This document shows positions 21,253 through 31,608 of a stretch of 64,000 nt of DNA, in pieces. Origin of the DNA: Heterohyrax brucei (Eukaryota; Chordata; Mammalia; Hyracoidea; Procaviidae); NCBI GenBank assembly GCA_028571685.1, contig CM053152.1:17802001-17866000 (forward strand), given 5' to 3'. A program made the translations under genes and the position numbers. Positions within the stretch are counted from its first letter, which is position 1; each line of letters starts with the position of its first letter. The notes under the pieces were generated by a model that made no database searches, was not told the origin of the DNA, and saw only the letters and a program-made list of their open reading frames with translations.

Positions 21253-22945
21253 CCCTTGTTGGCTTTTGAGACCCCAGGGGCCCCCACCAACACGGGGTGC
21301 AGAACGCTGTCTTAGAAAAAGACTAATAACACCAGTTAACCTTGATGTCCCCTGAAAACATGGTTCCCAAACCCCTGTCCGTGCTACTCTATCCTTTGAA
21401 ATGTTCAACTTAGAAAAACCTTTCAGTTTATGGTGTAGTCCAGTTACACTGACCTGCCTTCTAGTACGTGCTGTCACACCTTTCACCTAACTGAATTCCT
21501 GTTGACTAAGCTATGAATAACTCTCTCCCTCTTGCCTCAGTCTTGCAGCCATCATAGACTATTTTCTTCTGTGAAAAGGTCTTTTCTTAAGTTCTTATAA
21601 CAGTGGTCTTATGCAGTATTTGTCCTCTTGCAGTTGACTGATTTCACTCAGCATCATGTCTTACAGTTGATTCCAGGTTATGAGATGTTTCATAAAATCA
21701 TCATTGTTCTTTATTATTGCATAGTGTTCAATTATGTATATATACCATTGTTTGTTCATCTTTTCATTTGTTGATGACCATCTAGGTTGATTCTATCTTT
21801 TTGCTGTTGTAGACAGTGCTGCAATAAACTTTTGAGTACATGTCTCTGTGTGTGTGACAGCCCTGATATCTGTAGGATGTATTCCAAGTAGTGGGATTGC
21901 TGGATCATATGGTATTTCAATTTCTACCTTTTAAAGAAAGCATCAAATTGCTTTCCAAAAGGATTGTGCCATTTTACATTCCCACCAGCAATGTAGAAGG
22001 GTTCCAGTCTCTTCACATACTCTCCAACATTTTTTGTTTTGTGTTTTTTGGTTTAGTGCCAACCTTGTTGGGGTGACATGGTATTTCACAGTTTTGATTT
22101 GTATTTCTCTAATGGTTAATGATTTTGAGCACTTATTCATGTGTCTCTTGACTGCCTGCATGTCTTCTTTAGAGAAGTGTCTGTCCATATCCTTTGCCCA
22201 TTGTTTAATTGGGTTATTTGTCTTTTTCTTGTTGATATGTTGCAGTGCTTTGTAGATTACGGAAATTAGACGTTGATCAGATTTGTGGTTGCTAAATATT
22301 TTTTCCTGCAGGCAGTGTTTTTACTCTCTTGACAAAGCCTTGGATAAGTGTAAGTGTTTGATTTTTCATAGTTCCCATTTATCTGTTTTCTCTTCTGTTT
22401 TTCTGCATTGTTAGTAATATTTTATAGTCTGTTTAAGCCATGCATTTGGATTTCTGATGTCCCTATTTTTTCTTCCATAATCTTTTTTGTTAGATTTGAT
22501 ATTTAGAACTTTGATCTATAAGTTAGTTTTGTGTAAGATGTGAGGTAAGGTCTTGTTTCAGGTTTTTTTACAGTTGGATATCCAATTTTGCAACACTGTT
22601 TGTTAAAGAGGCTGTTTTTCCCCCAGTTCACAGCCTTTGAGGCTTTGCCAAATATCAGCTCTTCATTGGTGGATGGTGTTATTTCTGATTTCTTTATTCT
22701 GTTCCATTGGTCTGTATATCTGTTTTTGTACCAGTACCAGGCTGTTTTGACTTCCATGGCACTGCAATAGTTTCTAAGGTTGGGCCTCCCACTGTGTTCA
22801 TCTTCTTTGGTAGTGCTTTACTTATTGGGGATTTTTTTTTCCTTTCCAGATGAAGTCAGTGATTTGTTTGTCCATCTCATTAAAAAATGACATTTGGAAT
22901 TTGTATTTGGATTGCAGTGTACATATAGATCACTTTGGGTAGAAT

Positions 22946-22970
22946 CCGACTCGATGGCACTTGGCTGGCT
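22946..22970 (+). mobile_element. Mini-SINE tail copy c8 (25 bp) with perfect 9-bp target duplication
   Basis: The insert ccgactcgatggcacttggc-tggct is bracketed by GGGTAGAAT (22,937-22,945 and 22,971-22,979). The empty site is visible in sister L1s near 1,060 and 42,920. Confidence 0.93.
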
Positions 22971-24029
22971 GGGTAGAATAGACATTTTCATAATGTTAAG
23001 CCTACCTATCCATGCGCAAGGTAGGTTTCACCACTTATGTAAATCTCTTTTGGTTTCTTGCAGTAGCGTCTTGTAATTTTCTTTGTATAAGTCTCTTACA
23101 TCTTTGGTTAGGTTTACTACTAGTTCTCTTCTTGGGGACTGTTGTAAATGATATTGATTTGGTGATTTTCTCTTTGACAGTCTCTTTGTTGCTGTAAAGG
23201 AATCCTACTTATTTATTTATCTTTATCTTATACCCTGATACTTTGCTGACCTCTTCTATTAGTTCCAGTAGTTTATTTATGGATTCTTTAGGGTTTTCTG
23301 TGTATAAGATCATATCATCTGCAAATTGACATACTTTTACTTCTTCTTTACCAGTGTAAATGCCGCTTATTTCTTTATCTTGTCTGATAGCTCTGGCTAG
23401 AACCTCCAGCACAGTGTTGAATAAAGGTGATGACAGTGGGCATCATTGTCTGGTTCCCATTTTTGGGGGGAATTCTTTCAGTCTCTCTCAATTCAGGATG
23501 ATGTTGGCTGTTGGCTTTGCATAGATACCCCTTATTATGTTGAGATATTGCACTTCTATTTTTATTTTGCTGAGAGTTTTTAACATGAATGGATGTTGGA
23601 CTTTTTCAAATGCCTTCAGTTTATAAAATCAAGTGAGTCTTAACTTTTTTAATATATGATTAGCTGCACTAATTGTTTTTGTGATGTTGAACCAACCCTG
23701 CCCCCCGGCAAAAAGGTAAATTGGGTATGGTGAATTATTATTATTATTATTTGATATGTTGTTGAATTCTACTGGTTGGGATTTTCTTGAGGATTTTTGC
23801 ATCTAGGTTCATGAAAGATATTGATAATTTTCTTTATTGTGAGACATCTTGACCTGCCTTTGGTATCAGGGTTACGCTGGCTTCATAGAATGAATTTGGG
23901 AGTGTTCCATCCTTTTCTGTGTTTCAAAATAGCTTCAATAGTATTGGTGTTAACTCTTCTCTAAAAGTTTGGTAGAATAGTCCAGTGAAGCTGTCTGGGC
24001 CAGGACTGTTCTTGGTTGGTAGTTTTTTT

Positions 24030-24162
24030 TTTTTTTTTTTTATTATGGCTGAGTGAAAATGTACATTCCCATATAAATTTACATGCCTACCTATATGCAG
24101 CTTCCACTGCTCTCCCTCTCTGGTGACAGCACACTATTCCTCTCTGCTCCATACATGTCTCA
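24030..24162 (-). mobile_element. Severely truncated L1 3' end nested in L1-C
   Basis: A poly-T run and about 115 bp matching the distal L1 3' UTR (compare 31,620-31,740) are bracketed by a 16-bp repeat, GGTTGGTAGTTTTTTT (24,014-24,029 and 24,163-24,178). This is a textbook 5'-truncated L1 insertion. Confidence 0.88.
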
Positions 24163-25426
24163 GGTTGGTAGTTTTTTTTAATTATTACTTTTTCAATTCT
24201 TCTTTTGTGATAAGTTTAAGTTATTCTGCTTCTCTCTGTGATAGTTTTGGTAGGTAATGTGATTCTAGAAATTAGTCCATTTCCTCTAGGTTTTCAAATC
24301 TAGTAGGATACAATTTTTCATAATATTCTGTTATGATTTTTAATTTTGGTTGGGTCTGTTGTGACATCTCCCATTTCATTTCTTATTCGGCTTATTTGTT
24401 TCCTCTACTGGTTTTCTGATGTGAGTTTGGCCAGTGGTTTATCGGCTTTGTTGATCCTTTCAAAAATCAGTTTTTGGTTTTGTTAATTCTTTCAATTGTT
24501 TTTCTATTCTCTAATTTATTTAGCTCTGCTTTAATCTTTATTATCTCTTTACTTCTGGTGTCTGAGGGGTTCTTTTGTTGCTCCCTTTCTACTTGTTCAA
24601 GTTGTGGGGTTAATTCTTTGGTTTGGGCCCTTTCTTCATTTTGGATGTCTGCATTTATTGAGATAAATTGACCCCTGAGCACTGCTTTTGTTTTGGTAAG
24701 ATGTATTTTCATTCTCATTGGATTCCATGCATTTCTTTATTGTATCCTTGATTTTGTCTATAATCCATGGATTTTTGAGCAAAGTGTTGTTTAGTTTCCT
24801 TGAGTTCAAATTTCTACTCATGTGTTTTCTGCTATTAATTTTGACTTTTATGGCTTTGTGGTCTGAGAAGATGCTTTGTTGTATTTCACTCGTTTTGATT
24901 TTGTTGAGACTTGCTTTATGGCTTAATATGTGGTGTGTTCTGGAGCATGTTCTATGTGCATTGGAAAAGAAGGTGTACTTATCTGTTGTTGTGTAGAGAG
25001 TTCCATTTATGTGTGTGAGGTTGAGTTGGCTGATTGTTGCAATAAGTCTTCTGTATCTTTATTGAGCTTTTTTCTGGATGTTCTGTACATTACTGAAAGC
25101 AGAGTATTGAAGTCTCCTACTGTTATTGAGGAGCAATCTATCTCACTCTTCAATCTTGTCAGCATTTGTTTGATGTGTTTAGAAGCTATGATATTGGGTG
25201 CCTAAATATTTAGTAATGCTATATCCTCCTTATGTGTTGAATCTTTAAGTAATTAATAGTGTCCATGATAGTGGATTTTGCTTTAAAGTCCATTTTATCT
25301 GAGATTAATATTGCTACTTCTGAGCAGAAATAGCTGTTAGCTTGGTATTTATTTTTCCATCCTTTAAGTTTCAGTTTGTGCATATTTTTAAGTCTAAGGT
25401 GTGTTTCTTGTAACTAACATTTAGGC

Positions 25427-25529
25427 CCAAACCAAACCTGCTGCCGTGCAGTCAGGTCTGACTACCCTAAAGGTCAGGGTAGAACTGCCCCATAGAGTTT
25501 CCAAGGAGCACCTGGTGGATTTGAACTGC
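25427..25529 (-). mobile_element. AfroSINE, 5'-truncated, with 11-bp target duplication
   Basis: AACATTTAGGC flanks it perfectly (25,416-25,426 and 25,530-25,540). The tail and body are present; the head stops at gttcaaatccaccagg-type sequence. Confidence 0.92.
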
Positions 25530-26347
25530 AACATTTAGGCACGTGATGTTTTTTTGATCCAACCTGTTAGTTTCTAGTTTTATTGGTACATTTAATCCAA
25601 TTTACATTCAGTGTAATTATTGATAGGAATAAATTTAGTGCTGTTATTTTCCTGCCTTTACTTGTTTGTTGCTGACGATTTCTTTGTTCCACTTGATATT
25701 CTGCTCTGAATTATTTTTCTTTATGGGCTTTGTTTTGATCCTTTTCAACGTTGGTTTTGTACCTGTTCAGAGTTCTGGACTGTGTTGCTTGTTTTTGATG
25801 TATTGTATTGTTAGTTTTCTTTGTGGCTACCCTACTATTCCCCACTAATGTTCTAAGTTTAAATCAGTCTTTAAATTCTGTGTATCTCCTTGACTTTCTC
25901 TCCATCTGAAAGGTCCCTAAATACATCAATGAGTTCCTCTTTTTAGTATAATGTTGTCATGATATGCATACTAGATCTCTGTTTCACCAATTTTAGTATT
26001 TTAGCTTAGATTGAGCTTTGTTGCTTCCTTAACCAAGTAGAACTCTGGATGCTGTGTTCTGCATTGCATTCTTGAATATGTCTGATGTTATTGATTTTGT
26101 CATTGAAGAACTTCGTTCAATGTTTCTTGTAATTTCATTTTGTTTTTGCAAAATCTCTAAGCTTCTGATTACCTGGGAACATCCTAATTTCACCATCATC
26201 TTTGAGAGGTAATTTTTCAGGACATATAATTCATGGGTGAAAGTTTTTTTTCCTTCAAGGGTTTGTATGTATCATCACCTTGCCTTCTTGCCAACATGCT
26301 TTCAGCTGAATAACCTAAGCTTGGTCTAAAGGACTCTCCTTTGTCAG

Positions 26348-26377
26348 AGCCGACTTGACTGCACTTGGCTTGGCTGG
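26348..26377 (+). mobile_element. Mini-SINE tail copy c9 (30 bp) with 9-bp target duplication
   Basis: The insert agccgacttgactgcac plus ttggcttggctgg lies between ctttgtcag (26,339-26,347) and ctttgtaag (26,378-26,386), 8 of 9 matching. The empty site is seen at 4,342-4,356 (ctttgtag). Confidence 0.9.
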
Positions 26378-27681
26378 CTTTGTAAGTTAGTTTTTGTTTA
26401 AGCCTAGCTGCCTTTAAGGGGCTCTCCTTTTGTTGCAATTTATTAAGCTTGATTATAATACATCTTTGTGTCTTTCTTTTGGGATCTACCTTTTGTGGAG
26501 TTTGATGAGCATCTGGGATAGATATCTTCTTGTCTTTCATGTCAGGGAAGTTTTCTGTTAACAACTCTTCAACAGTTCTCCCTGTACTTTATGCTCTCCC
26601 TCCCTGTTCTCATATCCCAATCATTCATAAACTATTCCTCTTGATAGAGTCCCACATAACTCTTAATGATGCTTCATTTTTCTTGATTCTTTTATCTGAT
26701 TTTTCCTCATAAATGCTGGTGTCAGCTGTTTTGTCTTCTGTCTTGCTGATTCTGCATCCCATTTCCTCAATTTTGCTCCTTTCACTTTGAATTGATTTCT
26801 CTAACTCTGCAATTTTATTATTACTGTGCTGAACTTCAGATTGTTGTTGTTCTAGCAATTCACGTAGCTTGTTTAGTTTTTCATTTTGTTCTGCTGCACT
26901 TTGTCTGATCTCCTTTCTAAGATCTAGAAGGGCTCTATATCTAATTCTTTTGTATTCTGCCTCCAATAATTTCAAGAAGTCTTCTTCATCAGGGAATTTT
27001 TTTGATTCTTTATTTCAGGGGTTTTGTGGAGCCATGATGGTCTGTTTCTTTAAATGGTTAGAGATTGATTATTGTCTCAGCCATCAGGAAACCATTGTGA
27101 TTTAATTGTTAGGTTTTTGCAATCTAATATATACATGTATATGTATACAAATTTAATTTTCACTGTCCAAATAGTCTAGTCTTTTGTGCTAGAGTGGTTA
27201 TTGGAGCCTTAATAATTCTGATGTCCTGTCACTCAATAGTTGGAGTAATGACTACACTGAGAAATACAGCAAGAACTGCTGGCTCACAGGAGCCAGTAGA
27301 ATTCTTCTTCCAGCCCTTCCTTTGTTTTCCCCAAGTCTGAGAGAAAAGCTCCAGGCATACATGTAAATAACCCCACTGCTGGTCCAGGTAGAGCTCTAGA
27401 ACTGAGAGTCAGGTGTAGAGTGAAAAATGATGGAGGAAAAGGCTGGGCATATGGAATGTAGTCAGTGCATAGGAAAAGTTTGAGTCATGAAAGTTGAACT
27501 TTTTCCGTAACTCTGTAGATATAGCAATCTATAGATCAGAGGAGCCAGTGGAACTTGTCTTATACTCCCTCCCCTTTGTTTCTGTCTTTGAAATGAGAAG
27601 AAAAGTTCAGGGAACACAAGTAGAATATCTCACTTCTTCCTGAGTCATAAACCAGAATTTAGCATCTGGTGTAAAGCACAG

Positions 27682-27866
27682 CAAAACCAAAACCAAAACC
27701 ACCTCCCCCCAAAAAACAGTGCTGTCAAGTCCATGCCAACTCTTAGCAATCCTATAGACAGAGTAGAACTGTGCTATAGTGTTTTCAAGGAGCACCTGCT
27801 AGATTTGAACTGCTGACCTTTCAGTGAGCAGCCATAGCACTTAACCAATACACCACCAGGGTAGCT
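27682..27866 (-). mobile_element. AfroSINE, complete, in L1-C 5' UTR
   Basis: Full tail, body and tRNA-like head are present in reverse orientation. Flanks gtaaagcacag (27,671-27,681) and gtaaagcagag (27,867-27,877) agree at 10 of 11 bases. Confidence 0.92.
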
Positions 27867-28590
27867 GTAAAGCAGAGAAGGTAGGTAAATGGCTGGAGAT
27901 CGGTAGGAAAATCAGCACATAGGAAAGGATTGAGTCCCAAGAAATCATAAGAACTTGTCTTGAAACAATCATTGGAATTCACCTGAGGACCCTGACTGTG
28001 GCTCAAGAGATTCAGTGGAGGTTTGCTTATGAACTTCCCTTTGTTTCCCTCTCCATCACTGTAAGAAAGCTCAGGGCACACATGTAAAATCCCACTTCCA
28101 GTTCAGGTAGCGCACCAAAATTTTGCCTCTGATGTGGCTCCAAGAAGGGAGGGGGGAAGGGTGCTGTTGCAATTGGATGCCAGCTACTGCCATACCCTCC
28201 AGTTGTGGCTGCCCCAAGCTTTGTCTTTAGGTTGAAAGAGATGCTCTCCAGTCAGGTGCCTCTGCTCAGCATAGTAACTGGCCCCAGCCGTGCTCCAGGG
28301 GCAGCAGTCCCAGTCCTAGTCTCCCACTTAACAAAGATGGCCTCTGCACCTGAGCCACCTCTCCACCACTGCATCAACAGAAATGAGACCCTTTGCATTG
28401 ATGATTCACTTCTGACAAAGGTAGTTGTCCCACTTTCTGTCACCCTATCTGGTATCACACATTTCTGTCTGATCTTGGGGCTCCTAAAAATGTCCACTTT
28501 GTTCTGTTCAGTTATCTTTCAAGCCTTTAGTTGTTAGAGAGATCAGGAGAGAAGTATGACTACTCAGCTGTCTCGTCTTGGCCCCCCTAG

Positions 28591-29330
28591 ATCTCATCAC
28601 TAAAATTTAAAAGACAAATGGCACGTTGATTCAGTATATAAAATACAATCGGTCTTCCTTAAATGGCACCTGGACAAAAAAGCAAACAATAAAGTTAATT
28701 TGATTTTACTTCAAGAATTATCTTTAAGGCTATTATTTTACTTTGTCCACCTCTAACACTTCTTCATGCTTTCAAATAACCATACTTCTCTTTGAGAAAG
28801 TTCTCCTGAGTTCAAATTAAATGCACCAAATCTGTTCAAATTACTGATAAATGTAAGACATAATGTTAAAATTTACATATGAGAACTTTTAATTATATAT
28901 GCTTTTTATATGTAGTTGAAAGCATTTATAAAATAAAGATTCTAACTTGAAAATAATTATACAATTTATGAATCTTATTGTAACCTGCAGGATTTTTATA
29001 ATTAGTGCTCTGACTCCCCCAAAGGGAAGTTTGTATTATTGCAGAAGCCATTCAGAGATTAATGCAGTATCACTAAGATATTTCATTGTATTTATTGTTC
29101 ATACTGTTTCCAAGGGATTTAAGGTGGCTAAATGAATATACACACTTCAATGACATAGAAAAATAAATTGACATTCAGGCTTGTGATATACTTAACAATA
29201 TCTCTTCTATATGCCGTTTCTTGGTTTCCACCAAAGCTTAGTCATTGATTATTAGTTTCAGGCATTACTCAGCAGCATGGTGAAGAGGATTCCTGTGAGC
29301 CAGGGCAAGGGACTATTTTGTCTAGCTCTC
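28591..29330. other. Unassigned AT-rich DNA
   Basis: This gap between L1s shows no long frame or repeat that I can name. It may be original unique sequence. Confidence 0.4.
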
Positions 29331-29345
29331 ATGTGAACAGTCTTT

Positions 29346-30174
29346 TATTTTTTCAACTTTTTTTTGGTGTGTGCAGCTCATTCTGCTTCCCCACACAGTG
29401 ACAGTACACTCTACTTTTCTGTTCCATGTATCTAGTGTCCTCTCAACAAGTGTCTGTCCCTTCCTGTCCACCCTCTTCTCTTCCATCTAGAAAGACACCA
29501 ATAGAAACACCTCCTATAAACACATAGAACCATAAAGGACACAAACCATATGATCACACTGTGTCCCTGAGTCCAGCCCATCCTTGTTTGAAGAGGTAAC
29601 CTCAATGAAGAGGTCAGGGATAGCAGCAGGTGCAGGGGCCATGTCTAGGGGGAGTGTCCAGGCTGTCAGACCATCAATTCAGGTCTTTTAGAAGCGTTTT
29701 TGGGCTGTACCACTCCTTTTCTCTCGTTGGCTCATTGACTCTACATTGTGTCCCTCATCATGGCTGTCTTTGGTGGTGGCTAGGCACCATCTGGTTTTTC
29801 CAGTCTCATGCTGATATAGTCTCTCACTCACATGGATCCTTCTTTCTCATAGGCTCCTTTTTCCCTGTGTCTTTGATGTTCTCTATGATCTTCTGTTCCA
29901 GAAGAGTTGTGATGATTTGGTGTACCTCAGATGGGCAGCTTGCTAGCTTTTAAGACCCCAGATACCACTCACCAATATGGGGTGCAGAAGACTCTCTTAG
30001 CAATAGACTAGTTATGCCAGTTGGCCTCAATGTCTCCTGAATACAGCGTCCCCAGGCCCCTGCCCCTGCTACTCTGACCTTTGAAATATTGAGTTGATGT
30101 TAGAAAACCTTTCTGTTTATGGTGTAGTCCAGTTAAGCAGTTCTCTCTCTACTGTGTGCTATCACTGCTTTCTT
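29346..30174 (-). mobile_element. L1 3' end (L1-D), 5'-truncated
   Basis: The 3' UTR phrases 'ttaagaccccagataccact' and 'caccaatatggggtgcagaa' recur at 32,250, 37,080 and 40,040. A target duplication of about 15 bp flanks it: atgtgaacagtcttt (29,331-29,345) and atgtgagcagtcttt (30,175-30,189), one mismatch. Confidence 0.9.
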
Positions 30175-30189
30175 ATGTGAGCAGTCTTT

Positions 30190-30625
30190 ATCTAGGCAAT
30201 AGTCCCAAAGAAAGGAACAGAGAGATTGTCTTTGAACTATGCTCCTAGAACTCTTGACAAAGTTGAGGAACAGATATTTGAAGCCTGTATTCAATTTCAA
30301 CAGCTTGGAGTGTGGATATTTTTCCTAGCCAGTTAAGAATAATCAATAGGTTTAAAAAGCACCATGCAGGTGGTAGAACTAATTCATTTTTGGATGGAAA
30401 ATAAAAAGCCTAATGAAAGCACTAGTTTGAATAGTTGGCCACCCAGGCCGTTCTATCTCCACCCATTCAACATCTCTGTCAGTATTCCACTTGCTGACAA
30501 TTACTCAATACTCTATTGACTTTCTTAAAATGGTCTGAGATGAATTAGTTTGGGATAAGTCATGAGGGATGGAGTGGAAAGCAGAAGGGATGAAACAGAG
30601 AAACCAATATTTAAAAGAGTAAGAT
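30190..30625. other. Unassigned, probably unique DNA
   Basis: There is no recognisable repeat or gene between two L1 insertions. Confidence 0.4.
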
Positions 30626-30692
30626 TTTTTTCCCCCATTCTTTGATTTTTAGTAAATTTACTTCTTTGTTTATAAGAGTTGGCTTGAGGAAC
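30626..30692 (-). mobile_element. L1-H, left (3' terminal) piece
   Basis: A poly-T run followed by 'agagttggcttgagg' matches the distal 3' UTR of the L1 at 39,370 (agagttggcttgggt near 39,680). It continues at 36,731 after the nested insertions, with the LTR duplication GGAAC/GGAAT at the joint. Confidence 0.7.
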
Positions 30693-30731
30693 TGTCATGG
30701 ATTGAATTGTGTCCCCCCCCAATCTGTGTAG
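30693..30731 (+). mobile_element. MaLR/ERVL-like solo LTR, left piece
   Basis: The sequence TGTCATGGATTGAATTGTGT and the C-run is the start of the LTR whose remainder is at 36,268-36,730. An L1 inserted into it. Confidence 0.75.
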
Positions 30732-31608
30732 TCACCTACAGACTGGAAAAAAATTCTGCCAACCAAGAATCTGATTGGCACCTAACATCCACAATCTACA
30801 GAGTACTTTAAAACCTCAACAAGAAAAAAACAAATTGGCCCAATCAAAAAATGGGCAAAGGACGTGAACAGGCACTTCACCAAAGAAGATATCTAAGATA
30901 GCTAACAGACACCTGAGGAAATGCTCAGGATCATTAGCCGTCAGAGAAATCTAGATCAAAACTACAATGAGATACCATTCACCCCAACAAGGCTGGCATT
31001 AATCAAAAAAACACAAAACTACAAATGTTGGAGAGGCTGTGGAGAGACTATAAGCCTTCTACACTGCTGGTGGGAAAGCAGAATGGTACAACCACTCTGG
31101 AAAATGGTTTAATGATTTCTTTAAAAGCTAGAGATAGAAATACTATGTGATCTAGCAATCCCACTGCTCGAAATACATCCCAGAGAAATAGGAGCTTCCA
31201 CACAAACAGATATGTGCACTCCAGTGTTCATTGCAGCACTGTCCACAGTAACAAAAAGATGGAATCAACCTAGGTGCCCTTCAACAGAAGAATGGATAAA
31301 CAAACTATGGTATATGCACACAATGGAATGTGATGCAATGATAAAGACCAATGGTGATCCTTGGAAACACCTGATGACATTGAGTCATCTGGAAGACATT
31401 CTGAGATTATGTCTTAATTAGGAATTGGGTTAAGTGAAGGAAGTGACAGCACAAACTAGAAGAAAGACCAACCCTGCTGGAATGTACCGAAAGCTAAAAG
31501 ATTTCCTGTATGTAACCTAATACTTTGAAGGTAGGATAGCAGGAACAGGAGTCTGGTGACAGTGCTCTTGTGGGACATCTAGGTCAATTGGCACAAGTAA
31601 GCTTTTTC
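30732..31608 (+). mobile_element. L1-E/G, left part (ORF2 C-terminus)
   Basis: This is the only plus-strand young L1 in the window. It encodes recognisable ORF2 C-terminal runs (for example ETISLLHCWWESRMVQPLWK, 30,921-31,112) with frameshifts, then enters the 3' UTR. It is interrupted by L1-F and resumes at 35,631. Confidence 0.85.

Larger units (their letters stand above)
21256..28590 (-). mobile_element. L1 LINE (L1-C), nearly full length
   Basis: On the minus strand: 5' UTR about 28,590-27,040, ORF1 about 27,040-26,000, ORF2 about 25,980-21,600, and part of the 3' UTR. ORF1 shows a coiled coil (for example ELLEQQQSEVQHSNNKIAEL, 26,625-26,975). ORF2 shows the reverse transcriptase box as [14 protein letters not shown] (23,209-23,412) and the conserved YWYKNRYTDQWNRI block (22,503-22,757). 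Stops and frameshifts break both ORFs, so it cannot move. The 3' UTR lacks its distal 700 bp and poly-A tail. It hosts two AfroSINEs, two mini-SINE tails and a short L1 tail insertion. Confidence 0.9.
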
